Shown here: one piece after another, positions 55,026-63,464 of the stretch
Numbering within the stretch: position 1 is the first letter of the stretch
How the letters are laid out: each line of letters opens with the position of its first letter
Assembly (NCBI GenBank): GCA_035999765.1
Contig: CP108521.1
Coordinates: 8,494,001 to 8,558,000, forward strand
From: Streptomyces sp. NBC_01231
Lineage (GTDB): Bacteria > Actinomycetota > Actinomycetes > Streptomycetales > Streptomycetaceae
Reading direction: 5' to 3'
Length of the DNA: 64,000 bases
The notes under the pieces: model-generated
Database searches by the model: none
Told to the model about the DNA's origin: nothing
The model's input: only the letters and a program-made list of their open reading frames with translations
Program-made: the position numbers and the translations under genes

Positions 55026-55613
55026 TCAGGCGGGCTGCTGGTGCCAGGCGTCGTGGAAGTTCTGCCGTGCCCGGTGCAGCCGGGAGCGGACCGTCCCGAG
55101 AGGCAGGGCGAGTGCCGTTGCCATCTCCTGCTCGTCCAGGCCGTAGACCGCTCGGAGGGTGAGTACCTCGCGATGGTGGTTCGGCAGCCGGTCCAGGACG
55201 TCGCTGATGTGGACGGCGGCCATGGGATTGGTGTCCTGCGCCAGGTCGGGCAGATCCCCGGCCGCGAAGTCACCAAGGCGCCGGTTGGTGCGGATGGCTT
55301 CCCGTACTGCGATCGCGCGGGCCCAGGAGTAGAAGGCATTGGGCTCGCGCAGTCCGCGGATGCCGCGGTAGATCGCGAGCATGGCCTCCTGCGCGGCATC
55401 CGGGCCGTGCCGCCGGGTGACCCGCTGACAGTGCCGCACGACCAGTGGGGCGATGTGCTGCAACAGGTCGTTCATGGCCTCACGGTCGCCGGCCTGAGCG
55501 CGTGGCAACAGGATGCTCACCTGCGGGGCGTGGCGGTCGCGGGAAGGGATGACGTCGGCTTTGCAGGGCTCGGGACTGGCCTTGGGCGTGCTCGACATAA
55601 GGGGGCTGGTCAT
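55026..55613 (-). CDS. ECF-type sigma-70 family factor
   Basis: 195 residues. Region 2 (DREAMNDLLQHIAPLVVRHC ... AQEAMLAIYRGIRGL, FYSWARAIAVREAIRTNRR) and region 4 (LDRLPNHHREVLTLRAVYGL, GTVRSRLHRARQNFHD). No anti-sigma gene is adjacent; regulation may be by other means. Minus strand, with degraded sequence on both sides, so probably acquired with the flanking elements. Alternative ATGs near the start are possible. Confidence 0.88.
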   Translation of the reverse strand: MTSPLMSSTPKASPEPCKADVIPSRDRHAPQVSILLPRAQAGDREAMNDLLQHIAPLVVRHCQRVTRRHGPDAAQEAMLAIYRGIRGLREPNAFYSWARAIAVREAIRTNRRLGDFAAGDLPDLAQDTNPMAAVHISDVLDRLPNHHREVLTLRAVYGLDEQEMATALALPLGTVRSRLHRARQNFHDAWHQQPA

Positions 55614-55699
55614 GGGGCCTCACGAGTGTGACGGGCGGTCGGGGGCTGGTCTGCTCTCCTTGAGAACCTCCCTCAGCGTCGGTCGCCGTGGTCAATGGC

Positions 55700-55989
55700 G
55701 AGTCCCGGCCGGGCCGGATGCCCGGCCGGTGATGAGGCATCCCAGGCCGCGGTTCGTGCCGCTGGCGCCGCGGAGCCGTGCGGGCAACTCGGTGAACAGG
55801 CCGAAGGCGGTCGTCGGTGTACGGCATCGTTGCCTCGCCCACGAGCTCGGAGAGATCACCCGGAGTGCTCATCAGCGGAACCCGGACGCCTCGCCTGGAC
55901 AGGACCGCCCCCAGCAGGCCCGCAGAGAGACGGCCGCCGAGCACTGCGACGTCGTACGCCGGGTGAGCTCGGGCATCGGGATTACTCAT
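55700..55989 (-). pseudogene. N-terminal remnant of a flavin-dependent halogenase-like gene
   Basis: ATG 55989 opens AYDVAVLGGRLSAGLLGAVL, RRGVRVPLM, then VGEATMPYTDD. This is the FAD-binding start of tryptophan-halogenase-like monooxygenases (G-G-x-S-A-G, V-G-E-S-T-I-P-Y). The GxGxxG reads GGRLSAG, and reading continues only as shifted frames. No intact gene. Confidence 0.6.
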
Positions 55990-56185
55990 GCCCCGAAGCC
56001 TGGCCAGGCCGCCTGGAATCTGTCTCGAACACCGGCCGAACGGCTGCGGGGTGCGCTGTCCAGCCGTGTTCGAGGGCCGTTCCGGACAGGCCGCGCAGCG
56101 TGGTCGCACACCCTTTGCCCGGCGGTCCAAAGGAATGACCGACTTCGGAACGGCATCTCGGTACACCGACACCGACACCGATACC

Positions 56186-56427
56186 GTTGCCGTCGTGGGC
56201 GCGGGATGCCGGTGTCCCGGCGGCGGGTCGGGAGTCGACGGGCCGTGGGGCTGCTGAAGGACACCACCGATGTCGTCACCGAGGTGCCGCCGGACCGCTG
56301 GGACGTCGACATCTTCGGGGTCGGCAATCTGGTCAATGGCTACCTGCAGAGCAAGTGGGCGGCCGAACGGCTCATCCGGCACGCGCGGGCGCGGGGCATC
56401 GCGGTCGACGTCCACCGGCCCGGCTCC
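56186..56427 (+). pseudogene. Collapsed PKS/NRPS gene: ketosynthase start joined to a thioester-reductase segment
   Basis: Reads VAVVGAGCRCPGG, shifts frame, then GLLKDTTDVVTEVPPDRWDV (both from the KS N-terminus), and continues in frame as GVGNLVNGYLQSKWAAERLI and RHARARGIAVDVHRPG, which is the NAD(P)-reductase (Lys2-type thioester reductase) signature. A megasynthase deletion of several kilobases would join these two ends. Frames then break. Confidence 0.65.
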
Positions 56428-56680
56428 CGAACGCCGAACCGGCCGAGCCGTCCTCAAGCGGATCTCCGCCGAAGTACGACTCGCCAGTGGTGTGATCCGG
56501 TCCGGGCCTTGTATTCCTGGGCCGGCGGAGGCGTACGTGATGCTCGGCAAACCACCGCAGTACAGCGTGGCCGCCCCCACCGCGACCAACTCCCTGTGGA
56601 GCGTCGGCCTCAGCCTCGTTCCGGTTGTCCCCCCGGAACGGGACCGCTTGCCGGAGAAGGAGTCCCGCCGGAGCGTCTCC

Positions 56681-56880
56681 CGGTTCCCGGACATCGCGCC
56701 GCAGTTCGCGGACGCGGCACCGGCCCGGGAGCGTCCGGCTCCAGTACTCCGTCGGCCAGACGGTGGGCCACCGCTATTGTCCGACCTCGCATTCGGCCGG
56801 GTTGATCGACGCCCTGTACGACCACATGGCCAGGGCGAATCGCGTCGTCAAGCACTTCGGCTTCGCCGAGGGCGGGCGGC
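56681..56880 (+). pseudogene. C-terminal remnant of a flavin-dependent halogenase-like gene
   Basis: FPDIAPQFADA in one frame, then RLQYSVGQTVGHRYCPTSHS and AGLIDALYDHM in another. In halogenase-like FAD enzymes the corresponding order is R-F-P-x-I-A-x-Q-F-x-x-A ... R-L-Q-Y-S ... A-x-G-F-I-D-x-L. Opposite strand from the N-terminal scrap at 55700-55989. Confidence 0.55.
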
Positions 56881-56937
56881 GGGCAAGGCCAATGCCGTGG
56901 GAAACAAGTTGTTCTGAAGCGAGTTGGAGGAATTCCC

Positions 56938-58284
56938 ATGTCGTCTCTGACCCAGGCGGTGCTGGCCGGTGCGGATCCGGAAGAACTGCAACGGGAGAAA
57001 GTCCCGGACGAATACCTTGCTGCCCACCTTCGCAAGGAAGATGTGGGCATCTTCGCGGGGGTCGAGGACAAGGACGTCCGGAAGTCGCTCCACGTGGGTA
57101 TGGTGCCCATGCCGGAACTGGCTCCGGACGAGGTGCTGGTGGCCGTGATGGCCAGTTCCGTCAACTACAACAGCGTCTGGTCGGCCATGTTCGAGCCGAT
57201 CCCGACCTTCGCCTTCCTGGAACGCTTCGGCAGGGAGGGCGGCCACGCCGCGCGGCACGACCAGCCCTACCACGTCATTGGGTCCGACGCCGCCGGGGTC
57301 ATCGTCCGCGTGGGCTCCGGCACCCGAAGGTGGCGGGTGGGCGACCACGTCGTCGTCAGCCCCATCCAGGCCGACGACCAGGAGCCGATGACCCACGCCG
57401 ACGGCGTGCTCGGCAGCGGGCAGCGCGCCTGGGGCTTCGAGACCAACTTCGGCGGAATGGCGCACTACACGGTGGTCCGGGCGAGCCAGCTCCTGCCCAA
57501 GCCCGCCCATCTGACCTGGGAGGAGGCAGCCGTCAACCTGCTGACCGCCGGGACCGCCTACCGGATGCTGATCAGCGACCGGGGAGCCCGGATCAAGCTC
57601 GGCGACATCGTCCTGATCTGGGGAGCGGCAGGCGGCCTCGGCGCCTACGCCGTCCAACTCGTCAAGAACGCGGGCGGCATCCCGGTCGGCGTGGTCGGCT
57701 CGGAGGAGAAGGCAGAGCTGGTGCGGTCCCTCGGCTGCGACGTGGTGGTCAACCGCGCGGAGATCGGCCTGCACGGCGACAGCGCGCCCGAGGACCCCAT
57801 CACGCTCGGCAAGCGGCTGGGCAGGATCATCCGCAAGGAGACCGGCGAGGATCCCCACGTGGTCTTCGACTTCGTCGGCGCGGCGACCTTCGGGATCTCG
57901 GTGTTCGTGGTCCGCCGCGGGGGCACGGTCGTCACCTGCGGATCGAGCACCGGCTATCAGCACCAGTACGACAACCGCTATCTGTGGATGAATCTGAAGC
58001 GCATCGTGGGCAGCCATGCCGCGAACCTTCAGGAGATGGCGGAGTGCAACCGGCTGTTCGGCCTCTCGAAACTCCTTCCGGCTCTGTCCGATGTCTATCC
58101 CCTCGATGACAGCGGTGCGGCGGTGCGCCTGGTGCAGCAGAACCGGCACGTCGGAAAGGTTGGAGTGCTCTGCCTGGCCCCGCGCGAGGGACTGGGCGTC
58201 ACCGATCCCGAACTCCGGGCGAGGATCGGGGAGAAGCGGCTCAACCTGTTGCGGAATCCCGAGTCGCATTCCGCCCGTAATTGA
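56938..58284 (+). CDS. ccr: Crotonyl-CoA carboxylase/reductase
   Basis: 448 residues, the full length for CCR of the MDR superfamily. CCR-type features: an N-terminal helix (VPDEYLAAHLRKEDVGIF), the substrate segment VNYNSVWSAMFEPIPTFAFL, HVIGSDAAGVIVRVGSG, and the Rossmann motif VLIWGAAGGLGAYAVQLV. It converts crotonyl-CoA (or 2-alkenyl-CoA) with NADPH and CO2 into ethylmalonyl-CoA (or a homologue), an extender unit for polyketides. GGAGG upstream of ATG. Next to KAS III and 3-hydroxyacyl-CoA dehydrogenase genes, it probably works in that supply route. Confidence 0.95.
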   Translation: MSSLTQAVLAGADPEELQREKVPDEYLAAHLRKEDVGIFAGVEDKDVRKSLHVGMVPMPELAPDEVLVAVMASSVNYNSVWSAMFEPIPTFAFLERFGREGGHAARHDQPYHVIGSDAAGVIVRVGSGTRRWRVGDHVVVSPIQADDQEPMTHADGVLGSGQRAWGFETNFGGMAHYTVVRASQLLPKPAHLTWEEAAVNLLTAGTAYRMLISDRGARIKLGDIVLIWGAAGGLGAYAVQLVKNAGGIPVGVVGSEEKAELVRSLGCDVVVNRAEIGLHGDSAPEDPITLGKRLGRIIRKETGEDPHVVFDFVGAATFGISVFVVRRGGTVVTCGSSTGYQHQYDNRYLWMNLKRIVGSHAANLQEMAECNRLFGLSKLLPALSDVYPLDDSGAAVRLVQQNRHVGKVGVLCLAPREGLGVTDPELRARIGEKRLNLLRNPESHSARN

Positions 58285-58345
58285 AGCCATGCCCGACCTG
58301 GAATCTGACATGAACCCGGAATGACGCCCGAAGGAGACACTGCCC

Positions 58346-59344
58346 ATGTCCTTCCACCCCATAGGAATCCTGAGTACGGGTTCGTATCTACCGAAGCAGG
58401 AGGTGAGCAACGCCGAGGTCGCCGAACGTGTCGGAGTGGAAACCGAGTGGATCGAGCGCAAGACACAGATCAGGAGCCGGCGCTACGCGGCACCCGACGA
58501 GGTGACGTCCGACATGGTCGCCCGTGCGGCGGCCGAGGCACTGGATCGCGCCGGCGTGCCGGCCGAGGACGTGGACTATCTGATCGTCTCCACCTCGACG
58601 CCGGACTCACCGCAGCCTCCGACGTCCTGCCTTGTGCAGGACATGCTGGGCGCCACTCGTGCCGCCTGCTTCGACATCAACGCAGTGTGCAGCGGCTTCA
58701 TCTTCGCCCTCGCGCTCGCCCGTGCCCTGGTCGCCCAGCGGCCGGAGAGCCGTGCCCTCGTGGTCGCCGCCGATCTGTACTCCCGGTCTCTGGACTTCTC
58801 CGACCGCCGCACGGCGGTGCTGTTCGGCGACGGTGCCGGGGCGGCGCTCGTCGGCCGGACGGGGGACGGGTCCGGATTCGTCGACTTCGAACTCGCCAGC
58901 CGCGGTGATGCCCAGCGGCTCATCCGGGTGGACGCGGGCGGCGTCCGGCTCCCGGCGTCCGCCGAGACTCTCGCCCGTGGTGACCACTTCGTCCGCATGG
59001 AAGGGCGGGGTGTGCGGGAATTCGTGATGGAGAACTTTCCGCCCTTTGCCCGAGGCCTGGCCGAGAGGACGGGGATTCCGCTCAGCGAGGTGCGGCACTT
59101 CGTTCCGCACCAGCCCAACGGCGTGATGCTCTCCGAACTCGTCGAGGCCGGCGGCCTGGCCCACGCGCACACCCACCGCACGCTGGAGCGCTACGGGAAC
59201 GTCGGGAGCGCCTCGGTCGCGATCACCCTGGACGACGCCGCCCGCGCGGGACACCTGCGGCCCGGGGACCTGGTCATGCTGGGCGCCTTCGGTGGTGGCA
59301 TGGCGATGGCGGCCGCCTATCTGCGCTGGGGGGCCGCCGCATGA
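58346..59344 (+). CDS. Beta-ketoacyl-ACP synthase III-like enzyme
   Basis: 332 residues. Catalytic triad Cys115 (DINAVCSGFIFAL), His255 (HFVPHQPNGV) and Asn285 (ERYGNVGSASVAI). It opens with GILSTGSYLPKQEVSNAEV. Primes a chain by condensing an acyl-CoA with a malonyl-type carrier, or makes acetoacetyl-type intermediates. AAGGAGA precedes ATG. Its stop overlaps the dehydrogenase start (ATGA), and it follows ccr by 61 bp, so the three form one operon. Confidence 0.93.
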   Translation: MSFHPIGILSTGSYLPKQEVSNAEVAERVGVETEWIERKTQIRSRRYAAPDEVTSDMVARAAAEALDRAGVPAEDVDYLIVSTSTPDSPQPPTSCLVQDMLGATRAACFDINAVCSGFIFALALARALVAQRPESRALVVAADLYSRSLDFSDRRTAVLFGDGAGAALVGRTGDGSGFVDFELASRGDAQRLIRVDAGGVRLPASAETLARGDHFVRMEGRGVREFVMENFPPFARGLAERTGIPLSEVRHFVPHQPNGVMLSELVEAGGLAHAHTHRTLERYGNVGSASVAITLDDAARAGHLRPGDLVMLGAFGGGMAMAAAYLRWGAAA

Positions 59345-60231
59345 CGCCGACGTCACGCCACCAGGAAGGGGCCGGCGGGGTGGAACGGGTCGGCGTCGTC
59401 GGCTGCGGACTGATGGGCTCGGGCATCGCCGAACTGTCCGCGCTGGCCGGGTACGACGTGCGGGTGGCCGTCTCCTCAAGGCAATCGCTCACGGCCGGGC
59501 GGAGCCGCATCCTCGCCTCCCTCGACCGGGCGGTGGGCGCGGAGCGGCTCGGCGGGGCCGAGCGAGACGAGGCGCTGGGCCGGATCTCCTTCACCACCGA
59601 CCTGATCGACCTGGCGGACCGTCAGCTGGTGATCGAAAGCATCGCCGAGGACAAGGCCGCCAAGGTCGAACTGTTCACCCTGCTCGACAAGACGCTGGAG
59701 GACCCGGAGGCGATCCTGGCCTCCAACACCTCCTCCCTGTCCATCACGACCATGGCGAGCGCGACCGGTCGGCCCGAGCAGGTCCTGGGGATGCACTTCT
59801 TCAGCCCGGCGCAGCGCATCCCGCTCGTCGAGATCATCTCCTCCCTGCACACGGCGGAGTCGGTGCTGGCCCGGGCCGAGGAGTTCGTGACCGCGGGCCT
59901 CGGCAAGCAGGCCATCGCGTCGACGGACCGCACCGGTTTCGTGGTGAACGCGCTCCTGATCCCCTATCTGTTGGCCGCCGTGCGGATGGTCGAGTCGGGC
60001 TTCGCCTCCGCCGAGACCATCGACCGCGGCATGACGCTGGGCTGCTCCCACCCCGTGGGCCCGCTCAAACTCGCCGACCTGGTCGGCCTGGACGTCCTGC
60101 GCTCGGTGGCCGACGCCCTCTACGACGAGTTCAAGGAGACGCTCTACGCCCCGCCACCGCTGCTGACGCGCATGGTCGAGAGCGGATTGCTGGGCAGGAA
60201 GGCGGGACGAGGGTTCTATCGCTACGGGTGA
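59341..60231 (+). CDS. 3-hydroxyacyl-CoA (3-hydroxybutyryl-CoA) dehydrogenase
   Basis: 296 residues. NAD-binding fold RVGVVGCGLMGSGIAELSAL, ESIAEDKAAKVELF, the active-site segment LGMHFFSPAQRIPLVEII with catalytic His, and the helical C-terminal domain (TDRTGFVVNALLIPYLLAAV, DRGMTLGCSHPVGPLKLADL). It interconverts acetoacetyl-CoA and 3-hydroxybutyryl-CoA. With KAS III upstream and ccr, it fits a C4-acyl-CoA supply route. ATGA overlap. Confidence 0.94.
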   Translation: MTPTSRHQEGAGGVERVGVVGCGLMGSGIAELSALAGYDVRVAVSSRQSLTAGRSRILASLDRAVGAERLGGAERDEALGRISFTTDLIDLADRQLVIESIAEDKAAKVELFTLLDKTLEDPEAILASNTSSLSITTMASATGRPEQVLGMHFFSPAQRIPLVEIISSLHTAESVLARAEEFVTAGLGKQAIASTDRTGFVVNALLIPYLLAAVRMVESGFASAETIDRGMTLGCSHPVGPLKLADLVGLDVLRSVADALYDEFKETLYAPPPLLTRMVESGLLGRKAGRGFYRYG

Positions 60232-60293
60232 TTCGAATCCACTGGTGATCGAGGCGGCACGGGCCTTCCCCGTGCCGCGGAAGGAGACGATCC

Positions 60294-61064
60294 ATGACGC
60301 AGGTCTTCACCCCCGAGACCTGGCTCACTCTCTACTGCCTGCCGCACGCAGGCGGCAGCGCACAGCCGTACGGCCGCCTGGGGACCGCGGTGCCACCGGG
60401 AGTGCGGGTGGTCCCGCTGGAACTGCCCGGCCACGGGACGCGGCTGCGCGAGCTCCCGCTGCGGGACATCGGGCAGGTCGTGACCGAGGCGATCCGTCTG
60501 ATGGGGGAGGACCAGGGGCGGCCCTTCGCCCTGTTCGGCCACAGTTTCGGCGCACTCGTCGCCTACGAGACCACGCGGCGTCTGCGGCAGTTGGGCACAC
60601 CGCCCGAACTGCTGCTCGTCTCCGGGCGCACCAGCCCTGTATGGCCGCTGTCCCACGAGCCCCTCCACACGCTTCCGGATCCGTTGTTCACGGCCGGGCT
60701 GAGCCGGATGGGCGGCATCCCTCAAGCCCTGCTCGCGAGTCCGTCGGTGCTGCAGGTGTACCTGCCGTCGCTCCGCGCCGACCTGCGGATGGTCGAGACC
60801 TACACCCACACGCACAGCGACCCGCTGGACCTGCCGATCGCCGCCTTCGCGGGACTCCAGGACCGGCTGACCGATCAGGCGGGCATGGAGGCCTGGGCCG
60901 AGCTCACTGAACGGCCCTTCGATCTGACGCTGCTGCACGAGGGCCACTTCTTCCTCGACGACCCGGAGTTCCGGACGGCCTTGGCGGGCCGGCTCGGCTG
61001 GATCGGTCCACCGGCCGTTCTGGCGCCGACCGAGTCAGGCTCGAGTGCGGAACCGGAGCGTTGA
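60294..61064 (+). CDS. Type II thioesterase
   Basis: 256 residues. Thioesterase motifs: LYCLPHAGGSAQPYGRL, VVPLELPGHGTRLRE, and the nucleophile elbow ALFGHSFGALVAYE (Ser84), with His in LHEGHFFLDDPEF near the C-terminus. TEIIs clear mis-primed or stalled carrier proteins of PKS/NRPS lines. It suggests that a megasynthase operated in this locus; none intact is in the window. GGAAGGAGA precedes ATG. Confidence 0.93.
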   Translation: MTQVFTPETWLTLYCLPHAGGSAQPYGRLGTAVPPGVRVVPLELPGHGTRLRELPLRDIGQVVTEAIRLMGEDQGRPFALFGHSFGALVAYETTRRLRQLGTPPELLLVSGRTSPVWPLSHEPLHTLPDPLFTAGLSRMGGIPQALLASPSVLQVYLPSLRADLRMVETYTHTHSDPLDLPIAAFAGLQDRLTDQAGMEAWAELTERPFDLTLLHEGHFFLDDPEFRTALAGRLGWIGPPAVLAPTESGSSAEPER

Positions 61065-61149
61065 CGCAACCGGCCCGCGTATCAGGACGATCACGGACAC
61101 GGTTCTCGCCCTGCCCCGGCAGCCTGTGTGAGTTCGGACGGTTTCGCCA

Positions 61150-61500
61150 TCGCAGGTTCGGCGGCGGCCCCGCAGGGGTGACGACCGCCTCGTATCTGGC
61201 CGAGGCGGAACTCTCGGCCGCCGTCTTGGAGGCCGCGGAGGTCACCCGCGAGCACGTCGGTGAGTTGCCGGTACCCGCCACCACACCGGCGTCGTCGGAC
61301 GTCCGCCCGGCAGCGGGACATCGAGAGCGCATGGGGTTCCGCGGGCTGACCCACGGCTTCCGGGCGGCCGAGGTCCTCTTCGGCGAACGTGGCAGGCAGG
61401 GGGTGGGATCGCGACCACACTCCCGCGGGGACGGGGGAAGTCCGACCGGATCCTGCTGAACCACGCCGACGAACTGGGCGCCAGGATCCACTGAAGCGTC
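61150..61500 (+). pseudogene. N-terminal remnant of a flavin-dependent halogenase
   Basis: RFGGGPAGVTTASYLAEAEL, then VLEAAEVTREHVGELPVPAT, RMGFRGLTHGFRAAEVLFGE, and in another frame RILLNHADELGARIH. This is the FAD site (GGGPAGxTTAxYLA) and the start of a chlorinating FADH2 halogenase of the CmlS/NRPS-halogenase type, with multiple shifts. The C-terminal part is not recognised here. Confidence 0.75.
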
Positions 61501-61899
61501 CGGGTGGGCGAGGCCCGTCGACGCCGTTTCGGCCGAAGTGTGCGGCACCCAGGACGGCCGGCACAGATCGTGCGCTGTCTCGCGCACCAGCAGGGGTACG
61601 GCGTACCCGGCCGCGGCGCGTACGCGCCCGGACCGTCGGCCGGCAGGTGTGCGCCACCTTCGCCAGGAGCGGTGCTCGGCAGGCCCTCGCGTCGCACCGG
61701 CCGAAGACCGAGTACATCCAGTACGAGGACTTCCGGCCGGCACGCCGAGGGCACGCTCCGCACGCTCGGCTTCGCTCGCGCGGGCGGTGCCCCCACGACT
61801 CCGCGGGGCCCGCCCTGCCGACGGACGACGGGACTTCCGACACCCGCCCTGGTCGGGCGATCCGGTCACGCTGCCGGTCGTCGCCGCAGGTCCACACGG

Positions 61900-62180
61900 T
61901 GCGGCGGCGCAGAGGGCGGCGAGGCCGTGGCCGAAGCCGAGCGAGACATCCCGCCGGAAGACCGGCCGGACGCCCCGGCTGAGGCCATCGAGCCGGAGCA
62001 GCATTCCGCCGAGCGGGGCGGGCACGAACGCGGTGCGGAAACCGCGGTCGTCGAGCAGCCGCTTGGCCTCGGTCGGCACCGGCCGCACTCGTCGGCGGCG
62101 AGCAGCGTGGTGTGCCCCAGGAGATTGCCCGGGCCGAACAGCGGGACGAAGCGCCGCTCGGGATCGACGACGTCGGGCGC
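61900..62180 (-). pseudogene. Remnant of an acyl-CoA dehydrogenase-like gene
   Basis: The minus strand reads RFVPLFGPGNLLGHTTLLAA, then in another frame VRPVPTEAKRLLDDRGFRTA, FVPAPLGGMLLRLDGLSRGV, and RPVFRRDVSLGFGHGLAAL. The last motif resembles the N-terminal helical part of acyl-CoA dehydrogenases (G-G, L-x-R-V-L-R-x-V-x-R-R-D-x-x-x). No intact frame. Tentative family call. Confidence 0.4.
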
Positions 62181-62260
62181 GGTCCGGTTCCGGGGACACC
62201 GGGACCCCGGACGTTCGCCGGGACGCGGCGAGCGGACGGCCTCGGTGGCCCAGGGCAGCC

Positions 62261-63100
62261 TCAGGCGGCGGTCGTCCGGCTGATCAGTCGGGCACCGGTG
62301 CGGCTGTGGGATGTGCCGAAGCTGCGGTGGTCGACAAACTCCTCGCCGGAGAGCACCGCCTGGTGCAGCCGCTTGAGCCGTTGTGAGGGTTCCAGGCCCA
62401 GTTCCTTCACCAGGGCCGAGCGCAAACGCTGGTAGGACTCCAGGGCCCGCCACGCGCCGCCGGACCGGTACAGGGCCGTCATGAGTTGCGCGCAGAACGT
62501 CTCCTGCATGGGGTGCTGGGTGGCCAGCACGGAGAGTTCCGGGACGAGTTCGCCATGGCGCCCGAGTCGGAGGTCCGCGTCGATCCGGCGCTCCAGGACG
62601 GTCATCCGCTTCTCCTCCAGTCGGACGACGTCCAGCTCCAGCACACGGCCCACCTTCACATCCATCAGCGCGGGCCCGCGCCACAGCCCGAGGGCCTGGC
62701 TGAAGAATCGGGAGGCCGTGAGGTCGTCACCCGCCTCGAAGGCGCTGTCTCCCGAGGCGGCCAGCTTCTCGAATCCCCATGCGTCCATCTGCTCGGGCCG
62801 GGCCCGCAGGAGGTACCCACCGTGCAGGGTCACCAGGACGTCCTTCGCCTCCACCGCGTCGCACTCCAGGGCGGCGGAGAGCTTGCGGCGCAACTGCAGG
62901 ATGTAGGTCTGCAGTGTCGTGACGGCGCTGCGAGGCAGTTCTTCGCCCCAGATCTCCTCCATCAGGGTTGGCGCGGTGACAACACGGTCGGCCTGCAGGG
63001 CAAGGAGTGCCAGGATCTGTCGGGGTTTGGTAGCACTGGGGGCGAACGACGACTGTCCGTAGGTAGCTGTGAACGGCCCCAGAACCGTGATGTCCGTCAT
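62261..63100 (-). CDS. SARP-family transcriptional activator (AfsR/DnrI-type)
   Basis: 279 residues. N-terminal OmpR-type winged helix (ITVLGPFTATYGQSSFAP; KPRQILALLALQADRVVTAP, LMEEIWGEELPRSAVTTLQT) and bacterial transcriptional-activation domain (LASRFF-like TPR: FSQALGLWRGPALMDVKVG; HGELVPELSVLATQHPMQET). SARPs switch on antibiotic clusters in streptomycetes. I chose ATG 63100 (MTDITVLG) over the longer frame. It is beside the TEII and the halogenase wreck, so it probably controlled that cluster. Confidence 0.94.
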   Translation of the reverse strand: MTDITVLGPFTATYGQSSFAPSATKPRQILALLALQADRVVTAPTLMEEIWGEELPRSAVTTLQTYILQLRRKLSAALECDAVEAKDVLVTLHGGYLLRARPEQMDAWGFEKLAASGDSAFEAGDDLTASRFFSQALGLWRGPALMDVKVGRVLELDVVRLEEKRMTVLERRIDADLRLGRHGELVPELSVLATQHPMQETFCAQLMTALYRSGGAWRALESYQRLRSALVKELGLEPSQRLKRLHQAVLSGEEFVDHRSFGTSHSRTGARLISRTTAA

Positions 63101-63464
63101 TCGAGTCCTCTGCTGTCTTGGGAACCCCCCGCGCCTTGAAGACTGGCAGGACCGTGCCGTGGGGCCCAGTGATCCATTCACGAATTTGCACATGAAGATG
63201 TCATGTCATGCCTCAACCGGCCGAGTCGAGCGGCCTCGGGACGGCCTGTGCCCGCGGGCCGAACGGTATCTGGTCCAGGGCTCCGGCGTGGTCATGTGGC
63301 GCCAGGTCCATGACGGTCTGTCGGGCGGCGGCCCCGGGAACAAGACCAGACACGGCTTCCAAGATCGCGTCATCGTTGATACGGCCTGTCCTGGCGGTCG
63401 TCCTCGGCTGACCGCTCGTGCGGTACTGGCCGGGGCAGCCTCGCAGTTGGTGCGTTGAGTGGGA
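63101..63464. other. Gap of about 360 bp, no gene recognised
   Basis: The promoter of the SARP gene is expected here. Short frames on both strands lack recognisable domains. The remaining DNA leads into the IS5-type gene. Confidence 0.4.
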
